Assembly (NCBI RefSeq): GCF_963678635.1
Contig: NC_087064.1
Span: 52,472,684-52,536,683 of the forward strand
Direction of reading: 5' to 3'
Source of the DNA: Symsagittifera roscoffensis
Lineage: Eukaryota > Xenacoelomorpha > Acoela > Convolutidae
Length of the DNA stretch: 64,000 nt
A program made the position numbers and the translations under genes. The notes beneath the pieces are model-generated. The model ran no database searches. It was not told the DNA's origin and worked only from the letters and a program-made list of their open reading frames with translations. Positions 36,831 through 46,932 of the stretch are shown piece after piece. Position 1 is the first letter of the stretch. Each line of letters begins with the position of its first letter.

Positions 36831-37708
36831 ATCACTGTATCTTGTAAGTGTACCAGTAAGTTTGCAACTTATGCAAATTTATTTATGTTTTTATGTGAAT
36901 ACAAGAACTTAACTTGACATGTTTTGTGGATGTATGTATGTTTGAGTTTCTGTGTAATCGTTGATTGTATTTTTTTTAAAAAGTTTTATGTAAATCAATC
37001 CAAATATTTCTTATCTTTCTTCTTAGGATTGTAGAATATTCTAGAATAATCAACCATGTACTATAATGATTGCTTTTTCATTTTCCTGAATTGCAAAAGA
37101 ACTTGATAAATTTTTCTAATTTTTCCTCGAATTATTTGATCTTCAAGGTATTATTTGATCTTCTTAAGTACGAACAATACAATTTCAAAAAATAGTATAC
37201 GCAGCATCGATTTCAATTTCAATTTATCTGCAGCCATTGACCATGCAAAAGTACTAAAAAAATTACAAGAAAGATTAGTTTTCAAGTTTTTACAAAAATT
37301 TGTCGATGGAAATAGCAATCAACAAGTCCAACTGGCAACCGCATGGAGTCCAAAGTGTTTGTTGAACTGTTGCTCATAGAGAAAATGATTATGATAACCA
37401 AGTTATCAGAAAAAAATTATGGTTTATTGAGGAGAAACATTGACCGTGCAGATGAACACGATCGATAGAAGAATGGTAGAAAATGGCATGCTGCTGGTAG
37501 ACCCGAAGACGGTAAGCGATCAAAGTATAAATGGCAGGTATTGTATAATTGAAGGATGATTGATCAATCTCTAAAAATCACAAATTTTCAATAGTTTTCG
37601 TTTGAAAAATCATAATACTGAATCAAACTTATAAACCGAAAGAAGTGAAGCAATTGTGTAATCAGATAAACAGTCAAAAGACACTTTATTTAAATTCAAG
37701 AATTATTT

Positions 37709-37775
37709 AGTTGATAGAGCTTTTTATGATAAGAGTTAAAAATCATACGCCTTTTGTCTTTGAAATAAATAGCAA
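37709..37775 (+). pseudogene. BEN exon A start, inverted fragment
   Basis: Reads 'ttatttag' followed by codons for L-I-E-L-F-M, then 'HTPFVFE' and an in-frame loss of similarity. This is the first 60 or so bases of exon A with its acceptor, on the plus strand. It supports the view that exon A really starts at that acceptor. Confidence 0.6.
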
Positions 37776-38140
37776 ACCTTCCTGCATCGAGGCTCAACAC
37801 TTTATTTCTTCAAAGTGAAATTTCCAACCACAATTATAACAAAAAATCATAACAAGTTTTATAGTCGTAATTTGAACATAACTATGTTAGTCGTTCCAGC
37901 TTAAAAAAACACAACGTAATTGACGTTTATCGAAATGCATTAAAACTACAAATTGACACCTACATCATTTCGGAAACTGCTGTAGCCAAATAGGTGGGAA
38001 AGCAATGTTTAGTGTGAAACAGCTGTCATCCTGGTTGAATCCAAAGACATAGGCAGATTGTTGATGATAAGACCTGATCTTTTATCTAACAATTTCAAAT
38101 AACTAACGGTTTTTCGAAAACAAATCTTGTTAATAGAGAA

Positions 38141-38770
38141 GACAAATATCGATACAAAAATGAGAGGACCTAGCATGATGCTAACTGTTTTGATCCTGCT
38201 AGTGATCAAAGCGTGAATGCGAAAGCTTGGATCAACTGAAACATATATTGAAAGAAAGGTCGAACTCTTGCTAACAAAATTAGTTGTAGATGAGTAATCA
38301 TATAATCGGGTAAAAAAGCCACCGTATTTTGAAAAGCAATAGCGTGATCAGGGAAACAGGCAATATATCAGATTTATTTTTGAAAAAATTAAAAGTTTAA
38401 TTCGTTGAGAAAAGGGTTAATCCCTGATAAATGATAGCGCTCCAAACTTTTGAAAAGAAAGATCTAATTAACTAATTAACTACAAGTTAAAAGTTAACTA
38501 ATTAACTAAAATTCATTAATTACAAGATACTAAAAACCTGGCCAGATTGTAGTACAAAATTAAACAGTTATTTAGAATGAATAATTTATAATGGAAAATG
38601 GAAAATATTCGAAAGCCCAATGTATAACCCTAATTCATATCAGGTTTTGAGTTTGTATCCATAATTTGTCTTTGTTTGTCTTCCGGGTTTCCCGAGTGAG
38701 TTTGCTCTAATTTGATTAACTGCTTCCCTTAAAAGTCGCAAATAAATTTTCAACTGCTTTGTTCGATAGT
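38141..38770. repeat. Direct repeat D, copy 2
   Basis: Second copy of 36093-36690 with scattered changes. It also carries a BEN exon A fragment at its right end, here longer and not interrupted by a microsatellite. Confidence 0.75.
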
Positions 38771-38818
38771 CGCTCTGTTTTGGTGTATATATTCACACAT
38801 AAATAACAGTTTTCCCCT
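38663..38818 (-). pseudogene. BEN exon A fragment 2
   Basis: Matches 28570-28720 of exon A in the same orientation ('gatagtcgctctgttttg', 'ttcacacataaataacag') with substitutions. It lacks the rest of the gene. Confidence 0.7.
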
Positions 38819-39031
38819 GTTTTTCGGTCCGCTTCGTTGAACATTTTTTAAAATTTCAGTTTGCACAAAATAGTTAATAAGACATACTGAACGTTTTCTA
38901 GAAGCCTCAAAATTGTTTCCTTTTTTACTATAAGAATTGGTCTATGCAAGTCTTAAAAATGGCTGTTAGCTAAAGTATTGGGCACTTTTGGAGTTCAACA
39001 AAGTTCTCGCTTTTCAACAGCTTTAGCCAGT
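38819..39031. other. Short non-coding gap
   Basis: AT-rich; nothing identified. Confidence 0.5.
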
Positions 39032-39442
39032 TCAACTTTTCAGCTCTTTCAAAATTTTCTTTAAAATCAAAGCTTTTGTCTTAGATGTTAGACGTTTTTT
39101 CAGTCTCCTGTAGACACGGAAATGGAAATGTCGAAATTTTTTTGAGCAATTTTTGATAATTTTAGAGTTTTTTGTGTTTCGTTGTTTTTTTCGTCTTTTA
39201 CCTTCATTTGAATTAAAGTAGTTTTTCATTCTTATCTCGTTCAAATTGATCATTAGTTTTTGCCTATATAGGAGCGGGCGCCGCCGCACTTGACGAAATT
39301 TTTTTTCTTTGCATTTCAGCAGTAAAACATGCGTTTTTGAAGGAACTCGTTCGACGCCGCCACCAGTTAAGCTACGCTGCCAAAATCTTGTGCTTTCCCA
39401 TATAGCCCATAGTTTGGTTGCATTAGGTTCAATTGCTTGCAT
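39032..39442 (-). CDS. Basic hypothetical ORF, 136 aa
   Basis: Not recognised. The first ATG is at 39442. The N-terminal third contains 'ATKLWAIWES' and 'GGGVERVPSKTH'. The C-terminal half is very rich in Lys and Arg ('KRRKKQRNTKNSK', 'RVYRRLKKRLTSKTK') and would be strongly basic, as in nucleolar or nucleic-acid-binding proteins. Lys-rich frames are common by chance in A-rich DNA and no splice or promoter evidence was found. The CpG-containing stretch around 39280-39360 is unusual for the region. Confidence 0.25.
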   Translation of the reverse strand: MQAIEPNATKLWAIWESTRFWQRSLTGGGVERVPSKTHVLLLKCKEKKFRQVRRRPLLYRQKLMINLNEIRMKNYFNSNEGKRRKKQRNTKNSKIIKNCSKKFRHFHFRVYRRLKKRLTSKTKALILKKILKELKS

Positions 39443-40552
39443 ATAATAGGTATATAACGAAAATTTTACATGTAAACAAGCCAATACCCCCAAATTTTAG
39501 AAGGAAAATCATGAACCAACCAAAACCTATTTCCTTTCCTTTTTCCATAGAGTGCCCGAAAAATGATCAATTTTAACCCCCCTTAAAACGTGTGTTCCCG
39601 AAAAAGTAGGAGTTTTAACCCCTTTGGGTGTTAAAAGTAGTCAATGCAACGGCACACCGAAAAAGGGGGGATAAAAATGGTCATTTTCCTAGCCACTTTT
39701 ACTCTACTGCTCACAAACAAGAAAACTAATTTAAACAAAGTAATAATAGACCAAAACAATTCATAATTTTAAAATGAATATTATAAACAATGCCTCTCCG
39801 GGCATTATTTCAGGGGTCATCTCGAGGTAATTCAAACTATTATTTGGTATGAAAATTTAACGTTAGTATGATGTTTTTTATGCGGCAACAAAAATAACAG
39901 GATTAGGTATTATTGAAATCAATATGCAAGTTTTTATTTTGCAAAATGCACAGGCTTTTTGGCATTAATTGAGGCACAGGACTGGAGTTTCCTTTAAGTT
40001 CAAGCTTTGTACTTTTTGACGGCAGGGGACTTTTTATCTGCTTGTTAAAACAATTTATACGATAATCATTGAAAAACTATCTAAAAGTATTGTCCGCGAA
40101 AAATTAACCTGCAATTTAACTTGCCAATTTTCATCTAATAATGTCCTCAAAGAGTTTTTTTTACGCTTCTTTCCTTGGTACATTTTTTTTATAATATGTT
40201 TTTTATTTTATTTTTAGTATTCGAAATAGTTTTCGAAATAACAATGGAAAACTTTTTGCACAAAAAAGAACTTCAGATATATTGGAGTTGAAAATTGTTT
40301 TATGTCCGATCCCCCCTTAATTCGCTGGTGCCAAGAAGCAGAAAAATGGAAAATTGTTCAAATGTAATCGCAGTTGAATTAGTTTAGTTTTTTGTAGTTG
40401 AATTAGGTTGAACAAGTTTTTGTACGCGAACAAAACTGTTTTTTTTTCTCCTTTTTTTTTCGTTTCTCATGCTTGAGCTCATTGAGCTCATTGACGCTTT
40501 TTCAGCTATATGATAGTTACATGCTATAAATTTGAAACTATCAAAAAACGTT
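39443..40552. other. Intergenic, no gene seen
   Basis: AT-rich. A patch at 39570-39690 holds repeated 'ccgaaaaag' and 'ttttaacccc' motifs. No ORF with support. Confidence 0.5.
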
Positions 40553-40873
40553 TTACAGAATATGATGTTTTTGTTTTTCATCACTTGGTCCTGAAAACAT
40601 TATTAAACTAGAAAAAGCAAAATTAAAAAAAATGTTCAAATTTCTAAACATTTTTTCGTCCAGTATGAAATTGGCGCCGTATTTGTAGCAAAAATTGTAG
40701 AACCAGTTGAAATAGAACAGTCCGTATATAATAGGTGACGATATTGAAGCCATGAAAAGATACATTGATTGCAAGACAACCAAATAAAATTCAATAGACT
40801 TCAACTCTTGAACACAGTAGAATGAGAGGAATAGATAAAAGCTCAATATTATCACTAATACCCCAAGAGGAAT
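40553..40873 (-). CDS. Probable last exon of a rhodopsin-like GPCR
   Basis: An acceptor 'ttttatttttaag' at 40874 on the minus strand leads into 106 codons ending at 40553. The exon encodes a hydrophobic helix ('IPLGVLVIILSFYLFLSFY'), a short loop, then a second helix 'MYLFMASISSPIIYGLFYF'. The SSPIIYGLF stretch matches the NPxxY-like end of TM7 in class A receptors, with the helices as TM6 and TM7, followed by a cytoplasmic tail. The Asn of NPxxY is Ser here, as in many divergent invertebrate chemoreceptors. No upstream exons with TM1-5 were identified within reach, so this is a partial gene or a pseudogene. Confidence 0.4.
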   Translation of the reverse strand: MPLGVLVIILSFYLFLSFYCVQELKSIEFYLVVLQSMYLFMASISSPIIYGLFYFNWFYNFCYKYGANFILDEKMFRNLNIFFNFAFSSLIMFSGPSDEKQKHHIL

Positions 40874-41249
40874 CTTAAAAATAAAACCGTAAGAAGCATA
40901 ACTTTAAAAATGTGCGGTTAATCATGTGGAAAAAAAATCTTAATACTTTTCAACAATAGTTGGAATAATTAGTCTCACACAGAAAATTTACAAAAGGACC
41001 TTTTTTCAGACTTTTTTCTTTTACAAAGTAGGGTCAGAATCAAAATTTAAAACCGCCACACTTTATGTTTTCGGCTCAAAATTTACAGTTAGTGACAAAT
41101 AGTTGTTTTTACTTTCTTTGCTCGCCATATATGCCCAAAGTCCGCTAAAAAAAATGGACCTTTCCTAATCTAATAAAATAAAGACTTAGTAGACAAGATA
41201 GTGTAACGCATTTGTTTAAAGGAAATAGCAAACCGGTTCACTTCAGGGG
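40874..41249. other. Possible intron or intergenic
   Basis: Upstream of the receptor-like exon; no matching upstream exon recognised. Confidence 0.4.
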
Positions 41250-42075
41250 TCGAGGTCCCAGACTTATGCCCAGACTTTTGTGGCCAATTTTGGGCATGTC
41301 TCCAGATTTTCGTGATTAATTTTTGGCATGTCCAGACAGTCCAGGCCTAAATTAGGCACGTCCAGACTTTCGTGACCAAAACTTGACATTTCCAGACTTT
41401 TGCGACCACGATGATCCGTCGCGACTTTCACGACCGAAGCGGAGTTAGTTCGACCAAAATATCGTGACCTAATTTGGTTTGTCCAGACTTTGACGACCAA
41501 GACTTGCCATTCTCAGACTTTCGAGATCAAAAAACGACCAACGAGGATACGGTGCGATCCTGAGGCGCAGAAAACAGTGCGACCGGCGCGACCAAACTCG
41601 GCCATTTCCAGATTTTCTAGACCGAGATGAAAACTGCGCTACTTTTGCGACTAACGTGGAGACGGCGCGTCTAAGAAAAATCATTCGTGGTTTTCACGAC
41701 CGAGTTGGAGACGGCGCGATTTTCCAGACCAGGGTGGATACGGCGCGACTTTCCAGAAAAAATTGGAGACGGAGCAATTTTCCAGATCAAGGCGGAGACG
41801 GCGCTACTTTCCAGACAGAAACGAAGACAGCGCGACCAAGAAACAATTTTTCGCTACCGTAGCGGATGCGGTGCGGGTTTGCGATCCGAGTGCAGACGGC
41901 GCGACTTTCCAGACCAAGATGGAGACGGCGCGACTTTCCAGACCGAGGAGGGAGACGGCGCGACAAAGAAACAATTCTATGGACCGAATTGGATACGGTG
42001 CGACTTCTCAGACCAAGTTGGAGACGGCGCGACTTTCCAGACCGAGGCGGAGACGGCGCGACCAAGATTTGCGGT
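41250..42075. repeat. GC-rich ~29-bp minisatellite
   Basis: The right part (41640-42075) repeats a 29-base unit close to 'ggagacggcgcgactttcc' plus 'agaccgaggc'. The left part (41260-41480) repeats a 30-base relative beginning 'ccagactttcgtgacc'. Because 29 is not a multiple of three and the unit has few stops, several frames on both strands stay open and encode peptides such as 'RRRDFPDRGG' and 'GDGATFQTE'. CpG density is far above the surroundings. No gene is inferred. Confidence 0.9.
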
Positions 42076-42664
42076 ATATTCTTGAAGCTTACGTGAGTAT
42101 TTTTAGTTCCCGATCCGAATCAAGGTTTTAAGGCAGAGAGCTATATATTTCACTGCGACCGGTTCAGTTTACAACAACAGTCAGTTAAGTTTTTATGGAA
42201 TTTAAATGTAGCTCTTTTAACAAAACTGAATCAAGGCAGATGTCTCGAAAAATTATCGAAAAACTATGACCCACCAGCCTTAACCGCTTTTCGATCTTGC
42301 TCCAACTTTAAGTTAAGCCCCTCACCAAGAATTTAGCGCTTGTTGATAATTTTTATTTTTTTTTATATAAAAAAGTAGCAATCGGTTTCAGGTGCGCTAT
42401 ATTGCCGAAACTTTTACGCGGTTTTTTTATTTATTTATGACTAAAACCATCTTTCTCGGCAGAGCGACAAAGAATTCAAATTTTTAGCCTTCAAAAAAAA
42501 ATTATTGTCGAAATAGTGAATATGACACTGTTTTATAATCACAAACAGGACAATTCAATTTTTGCCCTATCTGTTAAAATCTGTCAATAAATCTAGTCAC
42601 AATTCACTGGCATCTAAGAAAATTGAAGGGAAACCAACTATAAAGGACACGGATTAACCTCCTC
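42076..42664. other. Intergenic, no gene seen
   Basis: AT-rich; nothing identified. Confidence 0.5.
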
Positions 42665-43565
42665 ACACCGAAAATGCTTATTATAGAATTCCATGCATCA
42701 AGTGTGTGGAAAAAAGCTTGTCATACAATTTTCAAACAATCTCGAAAAAGGGTTGAAAAAAGATATAAACTAATTTCTGCTGCTGTTCGATTCTAATAAA
42801 ACATGCTGGTGATAAAAACTGAGGTTTTCGTTTTTTGAAAAAAAATGCTTATCATACATGTCCCAGATATGGAAATTGTATGACTGGCATTTTTTGATGG
42901 CGATACAAAAAATTTTCCAAATAAATTGAAATTGCCTCAAAATTTTTTTTGTTTTTTTTTCAACCGCAAATCGAGTTTTGTACCCAAACAAACATTTTCG
43001 AAAAATTTTTTGCATGCACAATTTAATTTTTTGGGTGTGTAACGTAGTCCTTGATACGACCGATAGTGTTGTTTTTTTTTCATTTTCGCGTTATAATTTT
43101 CTTTTCAGAAACGCTCAAAAAACCTATTTCTTTTGTATGGCTTGTTTGTGCATGCCTTGATCAATGTCTGATAATTTAAAAATAATCATCGTCGAAAAAT
43201 TTTGCCAAAATTTAAAAGTTTGTTACTCTCGTTATATCATTTGTGAAACAAAGCTCTAAGACAATTCAGGTCGTTTTCTATGCACAGAAGATGCAAAGCC
43301 GTCCAACCTTTTGTGCTTTGAGTAAACCATGGTCTTTGTCAGTTGTGTTCGGTTACAAACACAAATCAAAACTTTTCTAAAATTGAATTTGAGAACAAAA
43401 ATCAACTTTTTGGTTTATGGAAAAAAACCTATCGGACAACTTTCATATATGCAAAAATGTTTATCATAGAGATTTCATACAAGTTTCTGTACGTATAGAT
43501 TTGTATAGAATTGTATGACAAGAAATTTCTCATGTATGGAAATTGTATGATAAGAAGTTTTGGTC
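42665..43565. repeat. Diverged repeat P copy
   Basis: Contains 'catgccttgatcaatgtc' (43152) and 'tcggttacaaacacaa', matching 11-250, plus several 'tatggaaattgtatga' palindromic motifs at 42860-42900 and 43530-43560, as in the end of repeat P. More diverged than the copies at 11 and 1245. It also extends about 480 bases further left. Confidence 0.6.
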
Positions 43566-44347
43566 AACCGGGGGACTTTTGTGGTCCAATGTTAAAATAT
43601 AATTGATTCCCGTGCTGCCTGCAGAAAACTAAGTGACATAAAAAATCAATTTCAATCGAATGTTCTTATCACATTTAAAAATAATTATAATCCAATTAAA
43701 ATCAAATAAAATAGACATTTTAAGTTATTTCGACAAGATTTTACCGCTTTCTTATCAAGAATTTACCTCAACTGAATGATATCCTCTTTTAACCGGTTGC
43801 TAAACTTTAAGATCATTGTAATGAGTTTGGCATTTTTTGTTGAAACATAATAATAAAAGTTGTTGAAACGTAAGACTCAGGAGAGGGGTTTATGCGGGCG
43901 GCTGTGCCAGTGTTTAAGTTAAAATTACTGAGGATTAAAGAGTTTAAGCAAAAGACAAATGAAAGGCTGGTGTGTTAACTTGTTTTAAACAAGGGGTTTA
44001 AATAACATGTTTTAACTAATTTGTTTCCAGCTAATTGATAATTTTTATACAACAAAAGTGGTGCTTAACGCGAACCAAAAGTGAAAATAGCAAGCTTAAT
44101 GGGGAAAAAAAATCATTGCCGCAGCGCTTCTGGCGATTGCGAAGACAACGGGTATTCAATTTCAAATTTAAAGGTTTCAATTTTAAAAACCATCTACACT
44201 TTACCAATTTCTGTGTTTCCCTTGAGTTGGTCCAGTATAAAATAAGTTTTCAAAAAATTCCATTAGGAAGCCAAACTGCGAAACTTGTGAATTTAAAGCA
44301 GATTTCGCAACAGGTCGAAACCAGATTTTTTGCGGAATCCACAACAT
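43566..44347. other. Left flank of the LTR element
   Basis: AT-rich. The plus-strand frame at 44035-44361 runs into the LTR and has no recognised content. TSD ACAT occupies 44344-44347. Confidence 0.5.
44344..44347. other. Target-site duplication, left (ACAT)
   Basis: ACAT immediately before the LTR terminus TGAGTTA, matched by ACAT at 63138-63141 immediately after the other LTR terminus GGTTCCA. Confidence 0.75.
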
Positions 44348-44755
44348 TGAGTTATGATTGATGTGGTTAACTCATAGAGTATTTTCGGATAGGGTACACC
44401 GTCTGCTCGTCACGCTATCTTATTTTCGGCCGGATAGATTCGTGCAACTTCTTAGTCTAATACCGACCCTAATCTTACTCGTATATCTACTAGTCTGGGT
44501 GTTTAACTAGTCTCTGCTAGGCTCAATAGATCTAGAGTATACTGGCTTATTGCAACTGCTGAAGTTCTCTTGGACAGGCAACTAATTTCTAAGTTAAATT
44601 CAAATCTCTCTGGTGCTGAAATTACAAGTAATTTCAGCACTTACAAATAAGTGGGTTGTTAATTAGATGGATTATGATTGGTTAATATTAAATATTTTAC
44701 AGTGGTAAAATATCCAATTTATCCAATTATAAAATGTAGTTTAGATCAGGTTCCA
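44348..44755 (-). repeat. 3' LTR
   Basis: 408 bases from TGAGTTATGAT to GGTTCCA on the plus strand. Contains the conserved hairpin at 44613-44640. The AATAAA seen in the other LTR (62928-62933) is AATAAG here. On the sense strand it starts TGGAACC, preceded by the purine-rich CGGATGGG, a likely polypurine tract. Confidence 0.9.
44613..44640. promoter_or_regulatory. LTR stem-loop, 3' LTR
   Basis: Perfect 12-bp stem: 'gtgctgaaatta', loop 'caag', 'taatttcagcac'. Identical in the other LTR although the LTRs differ elsewhere. Possible role in polyadenylation or packaging of the RNA, inferred only. Confidence 0.7.
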
Positions 44756-46360
44756 CCCATCCGGGGTTTACAGAGTTTTTTAGAACTATCTTTCTGCAAT
44801 TTGAAGGATGGATGATGAACGCTGGTATTTGGCGAACATCATTTTCTTGTCCGGTTCCTCTTGAAGAGGAACGTTCCAGGACGCTGGAAATATGGACAGG
44901 AAATTATTACGTCGTCTTTCGACAACGACCGTGATCCCCAATGAAATCAATCCGATTTCAAAATGGTTTGCTATGACGGGTTTTTCTGTATTATGTAGAG
45001 AACTTGTTTTGTGTTCAACCTCGTCTGGGAATGGCGTGAAGGTCGTGTGTGGAAGGGATGCCTTGTAACTCGGATCTCTACGTATACTTGAATATCGAGG
45101 TGGTCATTGGTCTAGTTCAATGAAGTCCTTTTCTGCAAAGTCAAGTCGTACTTTAAATCCTTTGAGTTGTGATTGTGGACGGCATGTTGGTTGTGCTTAG
45201 CCATTCTTTTGCTCGAGTGTGATGGGATCATCTAGTCTTTGGATGTTCGTCTTTGTTGTTGTGTATTGATCTATATACTGCAAAGTATGATTTACATTTT
45301 GTAAAATTATGTTAACTCAATTTTTTAATCATGATTTTAGTTAGTCGTTTTCACAAAAGCGTTTTGTTTTAGTTTGGTTATTTTGAAGAGTTACTCACCC
45401 TTGAGTATCTCTTATTAAAAATAGGAGTGTGGTCAGAAAGCGTGGATGTAGCGCGGTGGGTTAGGCCGGCTATAGAGCATGCTCAAGACGTCCTCTCTGG
45501 TGGGTTAGGCCCGGAGTGGGAGTATGATTTCATGCTGTTTCTTTGAGAGGTCCTGTTATATGATAACATTTTATGTTGGGTTTATGTTAGTCTTTCTTAT
45601 GTTACTTTGGTTGTGTCCTTTTTTCAAAAATCAAATTGTTTTTGGTATGGGTTTGTCTTGCGACTTTTTTGTGTTTTGTTATTTCTTTCGTAGACTTTAT
45701 AATACTCTTCAAAAGAATAAATTATCCAGTTGTAAACTGGGTTAATCCGGTTTGGGTACCGTTGGTTTTCTTTTCTTAGTCATGTTGTTATTTTATGATT
45801 TGTGGTGTTTAGTAAGCTGCGTTGGTTAGTTTGGTTTAGTATATTATTCGTTTCCAACCGGGTTAAAGGAAAGTTTGAAATTTGTTATCGTGTGTTAGAA
45901 TTGTTGAGTGTGAAAGCTTGAAACTTAAAATCATTATTTAAACAATTCTTCGTGGGCGAGCTGTGCGAGTTTGGATGGAATTCTTGTGCGAGTGAATTGA
46001 AAATATTGAAAAGGTTAGTACTGCTTTCTCATTTTATCAATTTTTTGCATAAAATTTGAATTTTACTGCGTTTGGGAGAAATTTAAAAGTATAAATTTTC
46101 ATCGTAATTAAGTTTACTGCTTCATGGGGAAATAATTTATATACAAAATTACTACATTTGGTACGAATTTTGTTACATTATTTAGTGCAAGAAATTAACG
46201 AATTTTAAGAGAATTTAACAAATTTGTATTTTTATTTTTCTTTTCTGTTTTGTAGATGATCGTGGTGTGAAGACTAGAAATATAAATCAAACATTGATAG
46301 AAACTGGTTAGTTTTAATTTAAATTTATTTGTTAAGAGTATTTCAAATTATACTTACTTG
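44756..46360 (-). other. 3' non-coding region of the retroelement
   Basis: About 1.6 kb between the last ORF and the 3' LTR. Holds a near-perfect hairpin 'gttcctcttgaagaggaac' (around 44855) and a direct repeat 'ggtgggttaggcc' (around 45457 and 45498). No supported gene. The plus-strand hydrophobic ORF at 45524-45745 is a shadow. Confidence 0.55.
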
Positions 46361-46879
46361 TTAATCTTCTGGGAAAAGGCCGTGGGGGAAGATGTCGTGT
46401 ATCAAATCTGATGTTGTTAGTAATTTGGCTAGTATGCGTATGATGTTTTTAGTTTGTAGCAGTGGCCAAAGCAATTGAAGTGCTTTAATGCTTTTTAGTT
46501 CTTCGGTACCTACTGCAAACTCGAAAGGTGTGTTTTGAATGAGGTTATATATTTCATGATTATATATAGTATTGTAAATTAATTCTAAGATTGGTATTTC
46601 AATAGGCTGGATAAATTCATGCGGGATAAGGAAGGGTCTGGATTCTTCGGCATTAAAGGTCTTCGTGATGGGACAAAATATGTACATTTGGGTGACTGGG
46701 TCATAGTTGCGGAGGATGCCGTGGAGGTTAGTGTCTTGGATGCAATATGTCAAATTTAGAAAAAATGGTGATGTGTACTTTGAGTTGAGAAACTGAAAAC
46801 GATGGTGAGGTTGTCTTGATGGGGTATGCAAATTAAAATGATAGTATGTATATGTGTGGGTTTGTTTAGTGCGTAACAT
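46361..46879 (-). CDS. Retroelement accessory ORF, ~172 aa
   Basis: Not recognised. ATG at 46879, stop at 46361. Contains 'HHRFQFLNSKYTSPFFLNL', 'DPVTQMYIFCPITK' and 'EIPILELIYNTIYNHEIYN', ending 'DIFPHGLFPED'. No signal peptide or transmembrane helix. A soluble, mixed alpha/beta composition is likely. Intact despite the decay of gag-pol. It is the last ORF before the long 3' non-coding region and lies 54 bases downstream of the stop of the 411-aa ORF, in another frame. Function cannot be inferred. By position it corresponds to the 3' accessory genes of complex retroviruses, which is an analogy only. Confidence 0.55.
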   Translation of the reverse strand: MLRTKQTHTYTYYHFNLHTPSRQPHHRFQFLNSKYTSPFFLNLTYCIQDTNLHGILRNYDPVTQMYIFCPITKTFNAEESRPFLIPHEFIQPIEIPILELIYNTIYNHEIYNLIQNTPFEFAVGTEELKSIKALQLLWPLLQTKNIIRILAKLLTTSDLIHDIFPHGLFPED

Positions 46880-46932
46880 AATATCGTGGGAACAGTGCAA
46901 ATCGCGTTCATGTGGTGAAAGAGAGTGAAAAA

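Larger units (their letters stand above)
32640..37775. repeat. Right arm of large inverted duplication
   Basis: Reverse-complement counterpart of 28729-31500, expanded by an insertion at about 33268-34225, by 34590-35700 (no clear match on the left) and by the block 36093-36690 that is itself repeated directly at 38141-38770. It ends at 37709-37775 with an inverted piece of BEN exon A. Confidence 0.8.

Noticed and set aside
41656-42131. Overlapping ORFs of 68-132 codons
   Set aside because: They follow from the 29-bp minisatellite having few stops in any frame; no unique protein sequence.
44035-44361. 108-codon plus-strand ORF at the LTR edge
   Set aside because: It runs into the LTR, lacks recognisable content, and its last codons belong to the insertion.
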